From: Candidatus Fibrimonadaceae bacterium
Lineage (GTDB): Bacteria; Fibrobacterota; Fibrobacteria; Fibrobacterales; Fibrobacteraceae
Length of the DNA stretch: 32,149 bases
Assembly: GCA_031281265.1 (NCBI GenBank)
Contig: JAITFO010000068.1
Location: 1 to 32,149, forward strand
Reading direction: 5' to 3'
The notes under the pieces: generated by a model
Database searches by the model: none
What the model was told of the DNA's origin: nothing
The model's input: the letters and a program-made list of their open reading frames with translations, nothing else
Shown here: positions 1 to 7,031 of the stretch, one piece after another
Numbering within the stretch: the first letter of the stretch is position 1
How the letters are laid out: each line of letters starts with the position of its first letter
Program-made: the position numbers and the translations under genes

Positions 1-207
<207 letters not shown>

Positions 208-236
208 AATATAGAAAAAATGTTTGGGGTTGTTAA
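208..236 (-). promoter_or_regulatory. Promoter, TTAACA - 17 nt - TATATT
   Basis: On the minus strand a -35 box TTAACA (236-231) and a -10 box TATATT (213-208) are separated by exactly 17 nt. The spacer ends in the TTTTTTC block that precedes many -10 boxes in this window. The -35 overlaps the stop codon of the abi gene. It points left, out of the window, so its target is unknown. It closely resembles the promoter at 1216-1244. Confidence 0.65.
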
Positions 237-1138
237 GGGTTGCCGTTCCACAAAGGTTCTTTCTGCCAGTCCGTTGGGAAGCCCATAGCGGCTTTGTCTA
301 TGCTGGGGTATTTCAAGAATAAAGAATTCAGTTTTTGCTTGAAAGAATGCTTGGGGTTTATAATATTTAATAGATAAATAATTATGGATAGTATAAAATA
401 TATGCGATTATTAGGAATTTGCTTATTTTCAAGCCATTGATTTTTATAAGTTCGAGGATGCAAGGGACTAATCCGCATTTCCCTATTCCACAATCTTGAA
501 TGGTGTGCACATATATTCCTAACATAAACCAAACTGTGTAGCCACGACTCAAAGGCTTTGTCAAGCAATCCAAAAAACAATGCAATTTCTTGCTTCTCTT
601 TGCTAGATTTTAAATATTTATATAATTTAGACAAAGTTCCAAAAGATGCTGTTTCCAATACCATAAAGGCAGGTGGAATATCGTTTGAAAATTCTTTTTT
701 AAATGATATTATAAAACTTTCTTCGCTTCTATCAATTTCTTTTTTTATGCTTGATATTAAAGATGCATATATATTAGAACACGAAAACAATTTTTCATTT
801 TCAAGCCAAAAAGAATCGTTTGATAAAGACAAAATATATACCATTTTAGAACGAACCGCTATTTCAATTTTTACTATTTCTGCCATAATTATTTTTCGCA
901 GATCTGCATCAAATTTATATAAATCAAATATGCTATCAAAATTAACATTTTCTTTGAAAATTTTTACTTGCTTGTCTTTCAAGAACGGATGCCAATAACT
1001 GCTAAACCTGTAATAGCTTATACATTCAAATAAATTTAAAGCTCTTGCTTCGTCTTTAAAAAGTAAACCCCTGTTTTTTAGCAAATTTATTTGCTCTTCA
1101 TAAGATAAAAACTGTTCTTGATAAACAACTTTTGTCAT
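233..1138 (-). CDS. Abi_2 (AbiD/AbiF-like) abortive-infection family protein, HEPN type
   Basis: This 301-aa protein begins with the hallmark of the Abi_2 family: a YEEQINLLKNRGL stretch near residue 13, then ISYYRFSSYWHPF near 40-52. A conserved VRNICAHHSRLWN motif follows at about 206-218. Within it R207-x4-H212 is the RX4-6H catalytic signature of the HEPN superfamily, which typically forms RNA-cleaving toxins. The family is known for phage exclusion by abortive infection; RNase activity here is inference. Start is the ATG at 1138, with AAGGAA a few bases upstream. The gene is visibly richer in A+T than tex or obg, which suggests acquisition. It stands alone, with no obvious antitoxin partner before the poly-C end. 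Its promoter and a leader hairpin are annotated separately. Confidence 0.85.
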   Translation of the reverse strand: MTKVVYQEQFLSYEEQINLLKNRGLLFKDEARALNLFECISYYRFSSYWHPFLKDKQVKIFKENVNFDSIFDLYKFDADLRKIIMAEIVKIEIAVRSKMVYILSLSNDSFWLENEKLFSCSNIYASLISSIKKEIDRSEESFIISFKKEFSNDIPPAFMVLETASFGTLSKLYKYLKSSKEKQEIALFFGLLDKAFESWLHSLVYVRNICAHHSRLWNREMRISPLHPRTYKNQWLENKQIPNNRIYFILSIIIYLLNIINPKHSFKQKLNSLFLKYPSIDKAAMGFPTDWQKEPLWNGNP

Positions 1139-1150
1139 AATACTTTTTCC

Positions 1151-1203
1151 TTAAAATAAAAAACCCACCCGATTGCGCTGATCTGACGAGAAGCGGGGTG
1201 GGT
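1151..1203 (-). terminator. Intrinsic terminator-like hairpin in front of abi (possible attenuator)
   Basis: On the minus strand ACCCACCC (1203-1196) pairs perfectly with GGGTGGGT (1170-1163). A further CGCT/AGCG pairing lies inside the loop. The 3' arm runs directly into a T-rich tract (1162-1151), then the abi ribosome-binding site and ATG. It has the form of a Rho-independent terminator. It could end transcription of the FISUMP gene, and because it also lies just after the 1216-1244 promoter it may attenuate abi. Confidence 0.7.
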
Positions 1204-1215
1204 ATGTTATAAATA

Positions 1216-1244
1216 AATATAGAAAAAATTTGCGAGGTTGTCAA
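1216..1244 (-). promoter_or_regulatory. Consensus sigma-70-type promoter, TTGACA - 17 nt - TATATT
   Basis: The minus strand has TTGACA (1244-1239), a 17-nt spacer ending in TTTTTTC, and TATATT (1221-1216). This is nearly a perfect housekeeping promoter. The expected start is about 1208, five bases before the hairpin at 1203-1163. The first gene downstream is the abi gene. About 20 positions of its -35/spacer match the promoter at 208-236. Confidence 0.8.
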
Positions 1245-1276
1245 GGGATTTGGAGTTTTTTTGCTTTGCTACCTCA

Positions 1277-3316
1277 TTACTCCATAACACAATTAAACAA
1301 TCCGCAGTCCATCACGCAGCGAACTGAAAGACCCATAGACTTAGAATATTGAGACTGAGCCACGCTATCCCTGTCTGTGGTCATAAACTTGTATTTGCCG
1401 TAAGAACCGGAAGACTCGTTTGTCCACCAATATCCCCTCACTCCTTTTTCCGTAAAGCCTTGAGCTTTGGTGAAGCCGCCGGGCAACGCGGAAAAACCGA
1501 AGTTATCCGTTCCATTCCAAAGTTGTTCCGATTTGAGTTTTTCACCAGCAACGCTGCTGTCGCCTGTGCTCTCTATCAATTTGTTCCAATCCTCCATGTT
1601 GGGCAAACGCCAAGGAGATGGGCATACCGTTTGAGCTAAATCCCAATCGTAAAGACGCCCGTATTGTTCACAATTTTCGGGTTTATTGTCGTAGCAAAAA
1701 CTCCCTTTTGCATTGTAATTCAAATTATTCGCCAACCATATAGTTTTATCCATCAGAATCACTTTGTATTTTCTGTGATCGCGATCGTCTGTGAATGTTC
1801 TGCTGATTTTTTTAATCGGAGGGTTTTGGATGCAACGAACTGAAAGGCCGTGGGCTTTTTCATTTAAGTTACCTGTGAACTCGTTTGAAGCCGATAAATG
1901 CCTAGTCCGCACAGAACCGGTAGCTTCAAATACCGAGGATGTCCACCAATTGCCGTTTTCGTCTATGTTGCGCCAACGCCCTATCCTCTCACCGCTTCTC
2001 TGTTTGTCCAGAGTATATTCATTCGGGTCGCTATCGCGCCAGCCACCTTTCACAGCGGAGATAGTATTTACAACGCCTTTTTTGCCAGAGAGTTTTTCCA
2101 TTTCATTCCATTCAGAATCGCTTGGCAAATGCCAGCCAGCCGGGCATATTTTGCTCGCGGTGCTCCAGTCGTATAAGCGTCCGTATTTTTTGCAATAAAA
2201 ATCGTCATCTTCATAGCACCAGGATTTACCTGTTTTATAATTCATATTCTCCGCCATCCAAACTTGATGTTCTATTCTGACTGTTTTGTATTGTTTCATG
2301 TTATTTGTTTTGACTATTTTAGGAGAGCTTTTAATGCAGCGAACCGAATAGCCTATGGATTTATTTATGATTTTCTCATCAAATTTATTTTCACCTGCTC
2401 TGATATGCCAACTGTATGCGTCAGTATTGCCATATTCTGTGCCACCCCACCAACTGCCGGAATATTCTTTATCCAAAAATTTGTATTCGTTTACAGGAGT
2501 TGTGCGGTTGTATTCGCTTCTGAGATTTCCGCCGAGCTTTGCGGCAAATTCATCTGTTGACGCTTCGTTCCATTCTCGTAGCGTAGGCAGACGCCACCCC
2601 GCTGGGCAAGCATTAATCGCAGTGTTCCAGTCGTATAAGCGTCCGTAGGTGTTGCAATTGTAATCATCGTTTTCGTAGCACCAGGATTTTCCAGTTTTAT
2701 AATTCAGATTCTCCGCCATCCACAGCCCAGAACCTATTTGAACCGTGCTGTATAGTTTTATGTCGTTTCTCTTTTCGTTGGGTTTAGGTGGAATGTTTTG
2801 AATGCAACGAACAGCTAAATTAGCGGACTCAACATCGGTCAATTTATTTATGCTCCCAAAACCGGAATTTATAACTGTGTAATAAGCTATGGAATCCACG
2901 CTTATATTGGTGGCAGCCCACCATTTCCCGTATATGTTCCATCCGATTTTAGCTTTCTGTTTGGAGTCTGCTTCGCTCAATTCTTTTTTTAAATCTTCCC
3001 ACGCGCCTTTGCTGGGCAAGCGCCAACCTGCCGGGCAAGCACTTTGCACGTCGTTAAAATTGTAAAGTTTAGCCCTGTTTAAATTTAAATCCTCCGCCAT
3101 CCATACGCGGCCGCCTAGTTCTATGGTGTTGTATTTCTTTTTATCGCGAGGGTCTTTGAACGAGCCTTTATTTATAGGCTTTACATCGTTTACCACACTT
3201 GCAATCTCTTTATTGCTCTTAGTGGCTTTATTGCCTTTAGCATTCTTAGCCGCATTCTTTTGAGCAAATGCAAGGCACGCAAAAACTAAGAATAGCAAGA
3301 ATGTAAATTTTTTCAT
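1277..3316 (-). CDS. Secreted protein with four FISUMP domains
   Basis: The 679-aa protein starts with a clear signal peptide (MKKFTFLLFLVFACLAFAQ) and a Lys/Ala/Asn-rich linker. Four tandem FISUMP (Fib_succ_major, TIGR02145) repeats follow, at about residues 57-172, 187-328, 341-496 and 510-670. Each has W-M/L-A-E/N-N/D-L/M-N, a GRLYDW or similar turn, C-P-A-G-W-x-L-P (CPSPWRLP in the fourth) and a closing VRC. The family is abundant in Fibrobacter and its function is unknown; secretion is predicted. I chose the ATG at 3316, not the upstream in-frame start at 3490. The upstream extension translates hairpin-rich intergenic DNA and the signal peptide would be buried. A TATATT at 3341-3336 gives a leader of about 12 nt with no obvious Shine-Dalgarno sequence. 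Confidence 0.9.
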   Translation of the reverse strand: MKKFTFLLFLVFACLAFAQKNAAKNAKGNKATKSNKEIASVVNDVKPINKGSFKDPRDKKKYNTIELGGRVWMAEDLNLNRAKLYNFNDVQSACPAGWRLPSKGAWEDLKKELSEADSKQKAKIGWNIYGKWWAATNISVDSIAYYTVINSGFGSINKLTDVESANLAVRCIQNIPPKPNEKRNDIKLYSTVQIGSGLWMAENLNYKTGKSWCYENDDYNCNTYGRLYDWNTAINACPAGWRLPTLREWNEASTDEFAAKLGGNLRSEYNRTTPVNEYKFLDKEYSGSWWGGTEYGNTDAYSWHIRAGENKFDEKIINKSIGYSVRCIKSSPKIVKTNNMKQYKTVRIEHQVWMAENMNYKTGKSWCYEDDDFYCKKYGRLYDWSTASKICPAGWHLPSDSEWNEMEKLSGKKGVVNTISAVKGGWRDSDPNEYTLDKQRSGERIGRWRNIDENGNWWTSSVFEATGSVRTRHLSASNEFTGNLNEKAHGLSVRCIQNPPIKKISRTFTDDRDHRKYKVILMDKTIWLANNLNYNAKGSFCYDNKPENCEQYGRLYDWDLAQTVCPSPWRLPNMEDWNKLIESTGDSSVAGEKLKSEQLWNGTDNFGFSALPGGFTKAQGFTEKGVRGYWWTNESSGSYGKYKFMTTDRDSVAQSQYSKSMGLSVRCVMDCGLFNCVME

Positions 3317-3335
3317 AAAAACGCCGACCGTCATA

Positions 3336-3341
3336 AATATA
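3336..3341 (-). promoter_or_regulatory. -10 box of the FISUMP gene
   Basis: TATATT on the minus strand, ending 19 nt before the MKK start at 3316. No good -35 is visible 16-18 nt upstream, so this rests on the -10 alone. Confidence 0.45.
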
Positions 3342-3401
3342 GTAAAGTCTGGCAGCTGCGGATTAATTTTAAATTTACTATAGTAGCCACCGATTAACTT
3401 T

Positions 3402-3498
3402 GAATTTCGCTGTGGCGTTCCCCCCGTTAGCTCTCCGAGCGGAAAAAACGGGGGGACGAATGGTGATTTTTTTGAAAAATCGCCATTCAAAGGGGGGA
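3402..3498. repeat. Palindrome-rich intergenic element (REP-like), copy A of a 30-bp repeat
   Basis: Three structures follow one another. CCCCCCGTT (3420-3428) pairs with AACGGGGGG (3447-3455), with GCTC/GAGC nested inside. AATGGTGATTTTT (3459-3471) pairs with AAAAATCGCCATT (3475-3487) over 13 positions with one G-T wobble. A G6 run at 3492-3497 could pair alternatively with the C6. The first 30 bases (3402-3431) recur in inverse orientation at 23147-23176 with one mismatch. The element lies between the divergent FISUMP and tex genes. Confidence 0.7.
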
Positions 3499-3521
3499 AT
3501 GCTGATTGAGTAAAATTGAGG

Positions 3522-3549
3522 TTGTGAGTTAATCAGCATTTACTATATT
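3522..3549 (+). promoter_or_regulatory. Probable tex promoter
   Basis: TTGTGA (3522-3527), a 16-nt spacer, then TATATT (3544-3549). The tex ATG lies 29 nt further on, behind an AGAGGAAAG ribosome-binding site. ATCAGCATTT just before the -10 also precedes the -10 at 6002-6007. Confidence 0.55.
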
Positions 3550-3578
3550 TACCTTTCAAAATAAGAGGAAAGAGTATT

Positions 3579-5984
3579 ATGGTGTTCTCAAGCATAATAG
3601 CTGAAGAATTGAAAATTGAAGAGCATCGCGTAAAAGCGGCTTTAAAACTGATGGAAGAAGGCGGTACCGTGCCGTTCATAGCCCGTTATCGCAAAGACCA
3701 AACCGATAACCTAGACGAAATTCAGCTGCGCGATATTCAGCACAGAAAAGAATCTCTGACGGAACTCTCCGAGCGCAAGGAGACAGTTTTAAAAACCATT
3801 GAAGAACTTGGCAAACTCACTCCCGAATTAAAGGCTCAGATAGATGCTTGCCGCGATAAAAACCTTTTGGAAGACATTTACGCTCCCTACAAGCCAAAAC
3901 GCAGCACCCGTGCTACCATCGCAAAAGACAAAGGCATGGAACCGCTCGCAAAAATTATATGGGAACAGGAAGAGACATCCAATTCCGCGGAAATCATCGC
4001 AATGGCGTTCCTCTCGGAAGAAAAGGGCGTTGCAGACCCAGCCGCCGCAATAAGGTTCGCTTTGGATATTTTGGCAGAAGACGTTGCAGACAACACCGAA
4101 TTTCGCCAATACCTGCGTGCTCAAATCGAAAAGCAGGGCAAAATGGTTTCAAAGGTCAAAAAGGAATTTGAAGGCAAAGAGAGTAAATTCAAAAACTACT
4201 ACGATTTCACTGAAGCCCTTGGCACAATCCCAAGCCACAGAATGTTAGCGATGCGGCGCGGTGAAAAAGAAAAAATTTTGCGCCTCTCCATAGAGGTTCC
4301 AGATGAGGCTCTTATAGGTTATCTTTGCGAAAAAGTGATTAAGAGAGAAGGAGTTTGGAAATCCCACTTGGAAGCTATGTGCAAGGATTCTTGGGAACGC
4401 TTACTAAAACCGAGTTTGGAAAGCGAAGTTCGCCTATCATTAAAGGAAACTGCGGAACTGGAAGCGTTCAAAGTGTTCAGCAAAAACCTTGCGGATATAT
4501 TGCTCGCACCACCCGCAGGGCACAAGTCCGTTTTGGCTCTTGACCCAGGTTTCAGAAGCGGGATTAAGGTTGCTGTTTTGGATTCCAATGGAAAATTTAT
4601 GGACCACGGTGTTATATATCCGCTGGAACCTCAAAGAGAAGTTTCAAAAGCTGCCGTATATTTGGCAGAGCTTGTTGAGAAGTACGATATTGATTTGATT
4701 TCCATTGGCAATGGCACAGCGAGCCGTGAAACAGATGATTTTATAAAAGAAATTTCCGGCAAGCTCAAAAATAAACGGGGCGAATCTCCTGTTGGAGTTA
4801 TTGTAAATGAATCGGGAGCTTCGGTTTATAGCGCAAGCGAACTGGCAATCAAGGAATTCCCAAAAGAAGATGTAACCACAAGGGGTGCAATCTCCATAGG
4901 CCGCCGCCTGCAAGACCCATTGGCGGAACTGGTGAAGGTGGAGCCAAAAGCCATAGGTGTTGGGCAGTACCAGCACGATGTTAATCAAAAGGAACTCCAA
5001 AAACGTTTGGACGAAGTTGTTGAATCCTGCGTGAACAAGGTTGGCGTGGATGTGAACAGCGCAAGCCCGTCTCTGCTCGGTTATGTTTCCGGTGTAAATA
5101 AAAGTTTGGCGGAGAGCATTGTAAAACACAGAGACGAAAAAGGTACCTTTGCGAGCCGCGAAGCCTTGAAAGAGATAAAAGGTTTTGGGCAAAAAGCGTT
5201 TGAGCAAGCAGCGGGCTTTTTGCGTATTCACGGTGCGGAAAATCCTTTGGATAACAGTGCTGTGCATCCTGAGAATTACGCTTTGGTAGAAAAAATTGCG
5301 GAAAAAGCCGGCACTCCGCTTGGTGAGCTTATTGGCAACGCGACTGTTTTGCAATCACTTTCCGCGAGCGATTTTATAGATGAAAGTAGCGGAGCAGGGA
5401 AAAACACGGTTAAAGATATTTTAGCTGAATTGGAAAAACCCGGCCGCGACCCTCGCAAGGAATTCCATTATGCCAAGTTCAATCCCAAAATCAAAACCAT
5501 GCAGGATTTGATAACCGGTAGCTGGCTGGAAGGCGTTGTTAGCAATGTGACGAACTTTGGTGCGTTTGTGGATATTGGCGTTCATCAAGACGGCTTGATA
5601 CATATCTCCGAGATGAGCGAAAATTTTGTGAAGGATGCCAAAACCGTTCTAACCCTCGGTGATGTGGTTAAGGTCAGGGTTGTTTCCGTTGACGTAGCGA
5701 ACAAACGTATCTCGCTTTCCATGAAACAGGAAACAGAACGCAGAGTGGGTGGCAGGGCAGGTGGCAAAGACGCTAGAGGTGGAGGTGGCAAACCTTTCCA
5801 AGGCAAAGGAAATTTCCAAAAAGCACCGCCGCAAGCCGCAACGCTCGCAGACTTAAAGGCTCGTTTCTCCGGCAAGGCGCAAAAAATGGCCATGCAAAAC
5901 CAGCCCAAAAAACCTGCTGCTGCCGCTGTCAAAAAAAGCGACGTGTTGGCTAGGTTAAAAAATGCGATGAAAGGTGGACTGTAG
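3579..5984 (+). CDS. tex: Tex family transcription accessory protein
   Basis: This 801-aa protein has the full Tex layout. The Tex N-terminal domain contains the GGTVPFIARYRKDQT motif near residue 28-42. A YqgF/RNase H-like domain begins near 316 (VLALDPGFRSGIKVAVLD). A helix-hairpin-helix region lies at about 490-560 (SPSLLGYVSGV, IKGFGQKAFEQAAGF), and an S1 RNA-binding domain at about 645-715 (VVSNVTNFGAFVDIGVHQDGLIHISEMS). The Gly/Ala/Lys-rich basic C-terminal tail extends past the usual end and is probably disordered. Tex binds nucleic acid and influences transcription, but its exact biochemical role is not settled. Start is the ATG with AGAGGAAAG eight bases upstream. Open frames on the opposite strand are shadows. 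Confidence 0.95.
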   Translation: MVFSSIIAEELKIEEHRVKAALKLMEEGGTVPFIARYRKDQTDNLDEIQLRDIQHRKESLTELSERKETVLKTIEELGKLTPELKAQIDACRDKNLLEDIYAPYKPKRSTRATIAKDKGMEPLAKIIWEQEETSNSAEIIAMAFLSEEKGVADPAAAIRFALDILAEDVADNTEFRQYLRAQIEKQGKMVSKVKKEFEGKESKFKNYYDFTEALGTIPSHRMLAMRRGEKEKILRLSIEVPDEALIGYLCEKVIKREGVWKSHLEAMCKDSWERLLKPSLESEVRLSLKETAELEAFKVFSKNLADILLAPPAGHKSVLALDPGFRSGIKVAVLDSNGKFMDHGVIYPLEPQREVSKAAVYLAELVEKYDIDLISIGNGTASRETDDFIKEISGKLKNKRGESPVGVIVNESGASVYSASELAIKEFPKEDVTTRGAISIGRRLQDPLAELVKVEPKAIGVGQYQHDVNQKELQKRLDEVVESCVNKVGVDVNSASPSLLGYVSGVNKSLAESIVKHRDEKGTFASREALKEIKGFGQKAFEQAAGFLRIHGAENPLDNSAVHPENYALVEKIAEKAGTPLGELIGNATVLQSLSASDFIDESSGAGKNTVKDILAELEKPGRDPRKEFHYAKFNPKIKTMQDLITGSWLEGVVSNVTNFGAFVDIGVHQDGLIHISEMSENFVKDAKTVLTLGDVVKVRVVSVDVANKRISLSMKQETERRVGGRAGGKDARGGGGKPFQGKGNFQKAPPQAATLADLKARFSGKAQKMAMQNQPKKPAAAAVKKSDVLARLKNAMKGGL

Positions 5985-6001
5985 AACAGATCAGCATTTT
6001 C

Positions 6002-6007
6002 TATATT
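6002..6007 (+). promoter_or_regulatory. -10 box placing the 6015 start at or next to +1
   Basis: TATATT preceded by TTTTC, exactly 7 nt before the TTG start codon at 6015. This is the spacing expected between a -10 box and +1. There is no room for a ribosome-binding site, so the message is probably leaderless. No convincing -35 is visible. Confidence 0.5.
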
Positions 6008-6014
6008 ACATCCG

Positions 6015-7025
6015 TTGAAGAAAATTTATACCATAATGTTAGCGCTAATAGCTTTGTTCGGAGGCTTTTATGCCCTTGTGCGCTTTGGAGGGTTTAATCC
6101 AGAGGAATTATTTCCAAAATCCGAAAAAAAAGCTGAATTTGTAGGAACTGCTAGCCCAGAAAAGTTGCAACAGTTGCACGACTCTTTGGAAAATAGATAT
6201 TTTGCCATACACAAAGAAACAGACGAAAGGTCGCTCAAAACTCTTAAAGAAACTCAAAAGTACTTGTGGGACCGCATGGAACTTGCCAAAAATGCGATTA
6301 GCAAAGCAGAAGCCCCAAAAGACATAAAGGAAGAGGAAAGCGATTTGTTGGATTCCTTGATAAAGGGGATTTCAATTACCGCCGCCATATTGCTCACTAT
6401 AATAATATTCCTGATAATAAAAATAACTCGCCGTGCAAAAGAAGTTGAAAGAGTCACCGAAAGGTTAAAAAACCTGCAAACCGAACCGTCACCGCCGCCG
6501 CTCGGAGGCATGGACCCTACCATGTTTTCCACGCGCTTTCGCCAAGCACCACTTCCGCAACCCAAACCGTTTGAAACGGTTCCCGCACCAACTATTTCCG
6601 CGCCGACTACTGCTGTACCAACCGTTGCTGCACCGACTATTGCTGTGCCAACTATTTCTGCTCCAACTGCAATAGGGTCGGAGCCTCCCAAGATGAGGAA
6701 AACTGCAAAGCAGAGAGTAACCGAAGCTGTTAAAAGAATGGTTGAGGCACTGGACTCTTTGCGCAAGGATAGCCCTCCAAGAACTCAAGCTGTAGCTGTA
6801 GATAAACTGACAAGAACAAACGTCAGAGTTCCAAGCCCAAATCTCACAAAAAGTAGTCCTATTCCCGCAGATGAAACGAACTACGACCGCAGAGGCAGGG
6901 AAAAAAAGCAAATCCTAGATTATGCAAAGCAGGGGCGTACGCCATCTGAAATAGCAAAATGGCTAGGGCTCCCGCGCGACCAAGTAGAAACCGTTATTCG
7001 TTTGGCTAGGGAAAGAGGCGAGTAG
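6015..7025 (+). CDS. Two-membrane-segment protein with Pro/Ala/Thr repeats and C-terminal helix-turn-helix
   Basis: The 336-aa product has a hydrophobic N-terminus (about 5-22) and a charged, probably coiled-coil segment (about 45-110). A strong membrane helix lies near 118-140, followed by a Pro/Ala/Thr linker containing a five-fold pentapeptide repeat (about 192-220). A basic tail ends in a compact helix-turn-helix at about 293-336 (ILDYAKQGRTPSEIAKWLGLPRDQVETVIRLA). That C-terminus resembles the small HTH-like domain found in DUF6115-type proteins near flagellar genes; this match is by eye and uncertain. The next gene follows after 6 nt and resembles FliK, so the pair may form one unit. 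The start is TTG; the ATG seven codons later would cut into the signal/anchor. I do not know its function. Confidence 0.6.
   Translation: MKKIYTIMLALIALFGGFYALVRFGGFNPEELFPKSEKKAEFVGTASPEKLQQLHDSLENRYFAIHKETDERSLKTLKETQKYLWDRMELAKNAISKAEAPKDIKEEESDLLDSLIKGISITAAILLTIIIFLIIKITRRAKEVERVTERLKNLQTEPSPPPLGGMDPTMFSTRFRQAPLPQPKPFETVPAPTISAPTTAVPTVAAPTIAVPTISAPTAIGSEPPKMRKTAKQRVTEAVKRMVEALDSLRKDSPPRTQAVAVDKLTRTNVRVPSPNLTKSSPIPADETNYDRRGREKKQILDYAKQGRTPSEIAKWLGLPRDQVETVIRLARERGE
6588..6668 (+). repeat. 15-bp tandem repeat encoding a Pro-Thr pentapeptide array
   Basis: Five full 15-nt units (starting at 6588, 6603, 6618, 6633, 6648) plus a partial unit encode PTISA, PTTAV, PTVAA, PTIAV, PTISA, PTA. 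Unit length is a multiple of three, so copy-number change would lengthen or shorten the linker without breaking the frame. Confidence 0.85.
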
Positions 7026-7031
7026 AGCTAA

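Noticed and set aside
558-998. 146-aa plus-strand open frame opposite abi
   Set aside because: It has no ribosome-binding site or family resemblance and is fully antisense to a convincing Abi_2 gene.
3402-3431. Integron attC-like core in the GTTAGC end of the 30-bp repeat
   Set aside because: The bases do not fit GTTRRRY (C at a purine position) and no paired core or integrase gene is seen.
3316-3490. N-terminal extension of the FISUMP gene to 3490
   Set aside because: It translates the hairpin-rich intergenic repeat, lies upstream of the likely promoter and buries a good signal peptide.
4644-5354. 236-aa minus-strand open frame inside tex
   Set aside because: Tex is intact across it, and the antisense product shows no recognisable motif.
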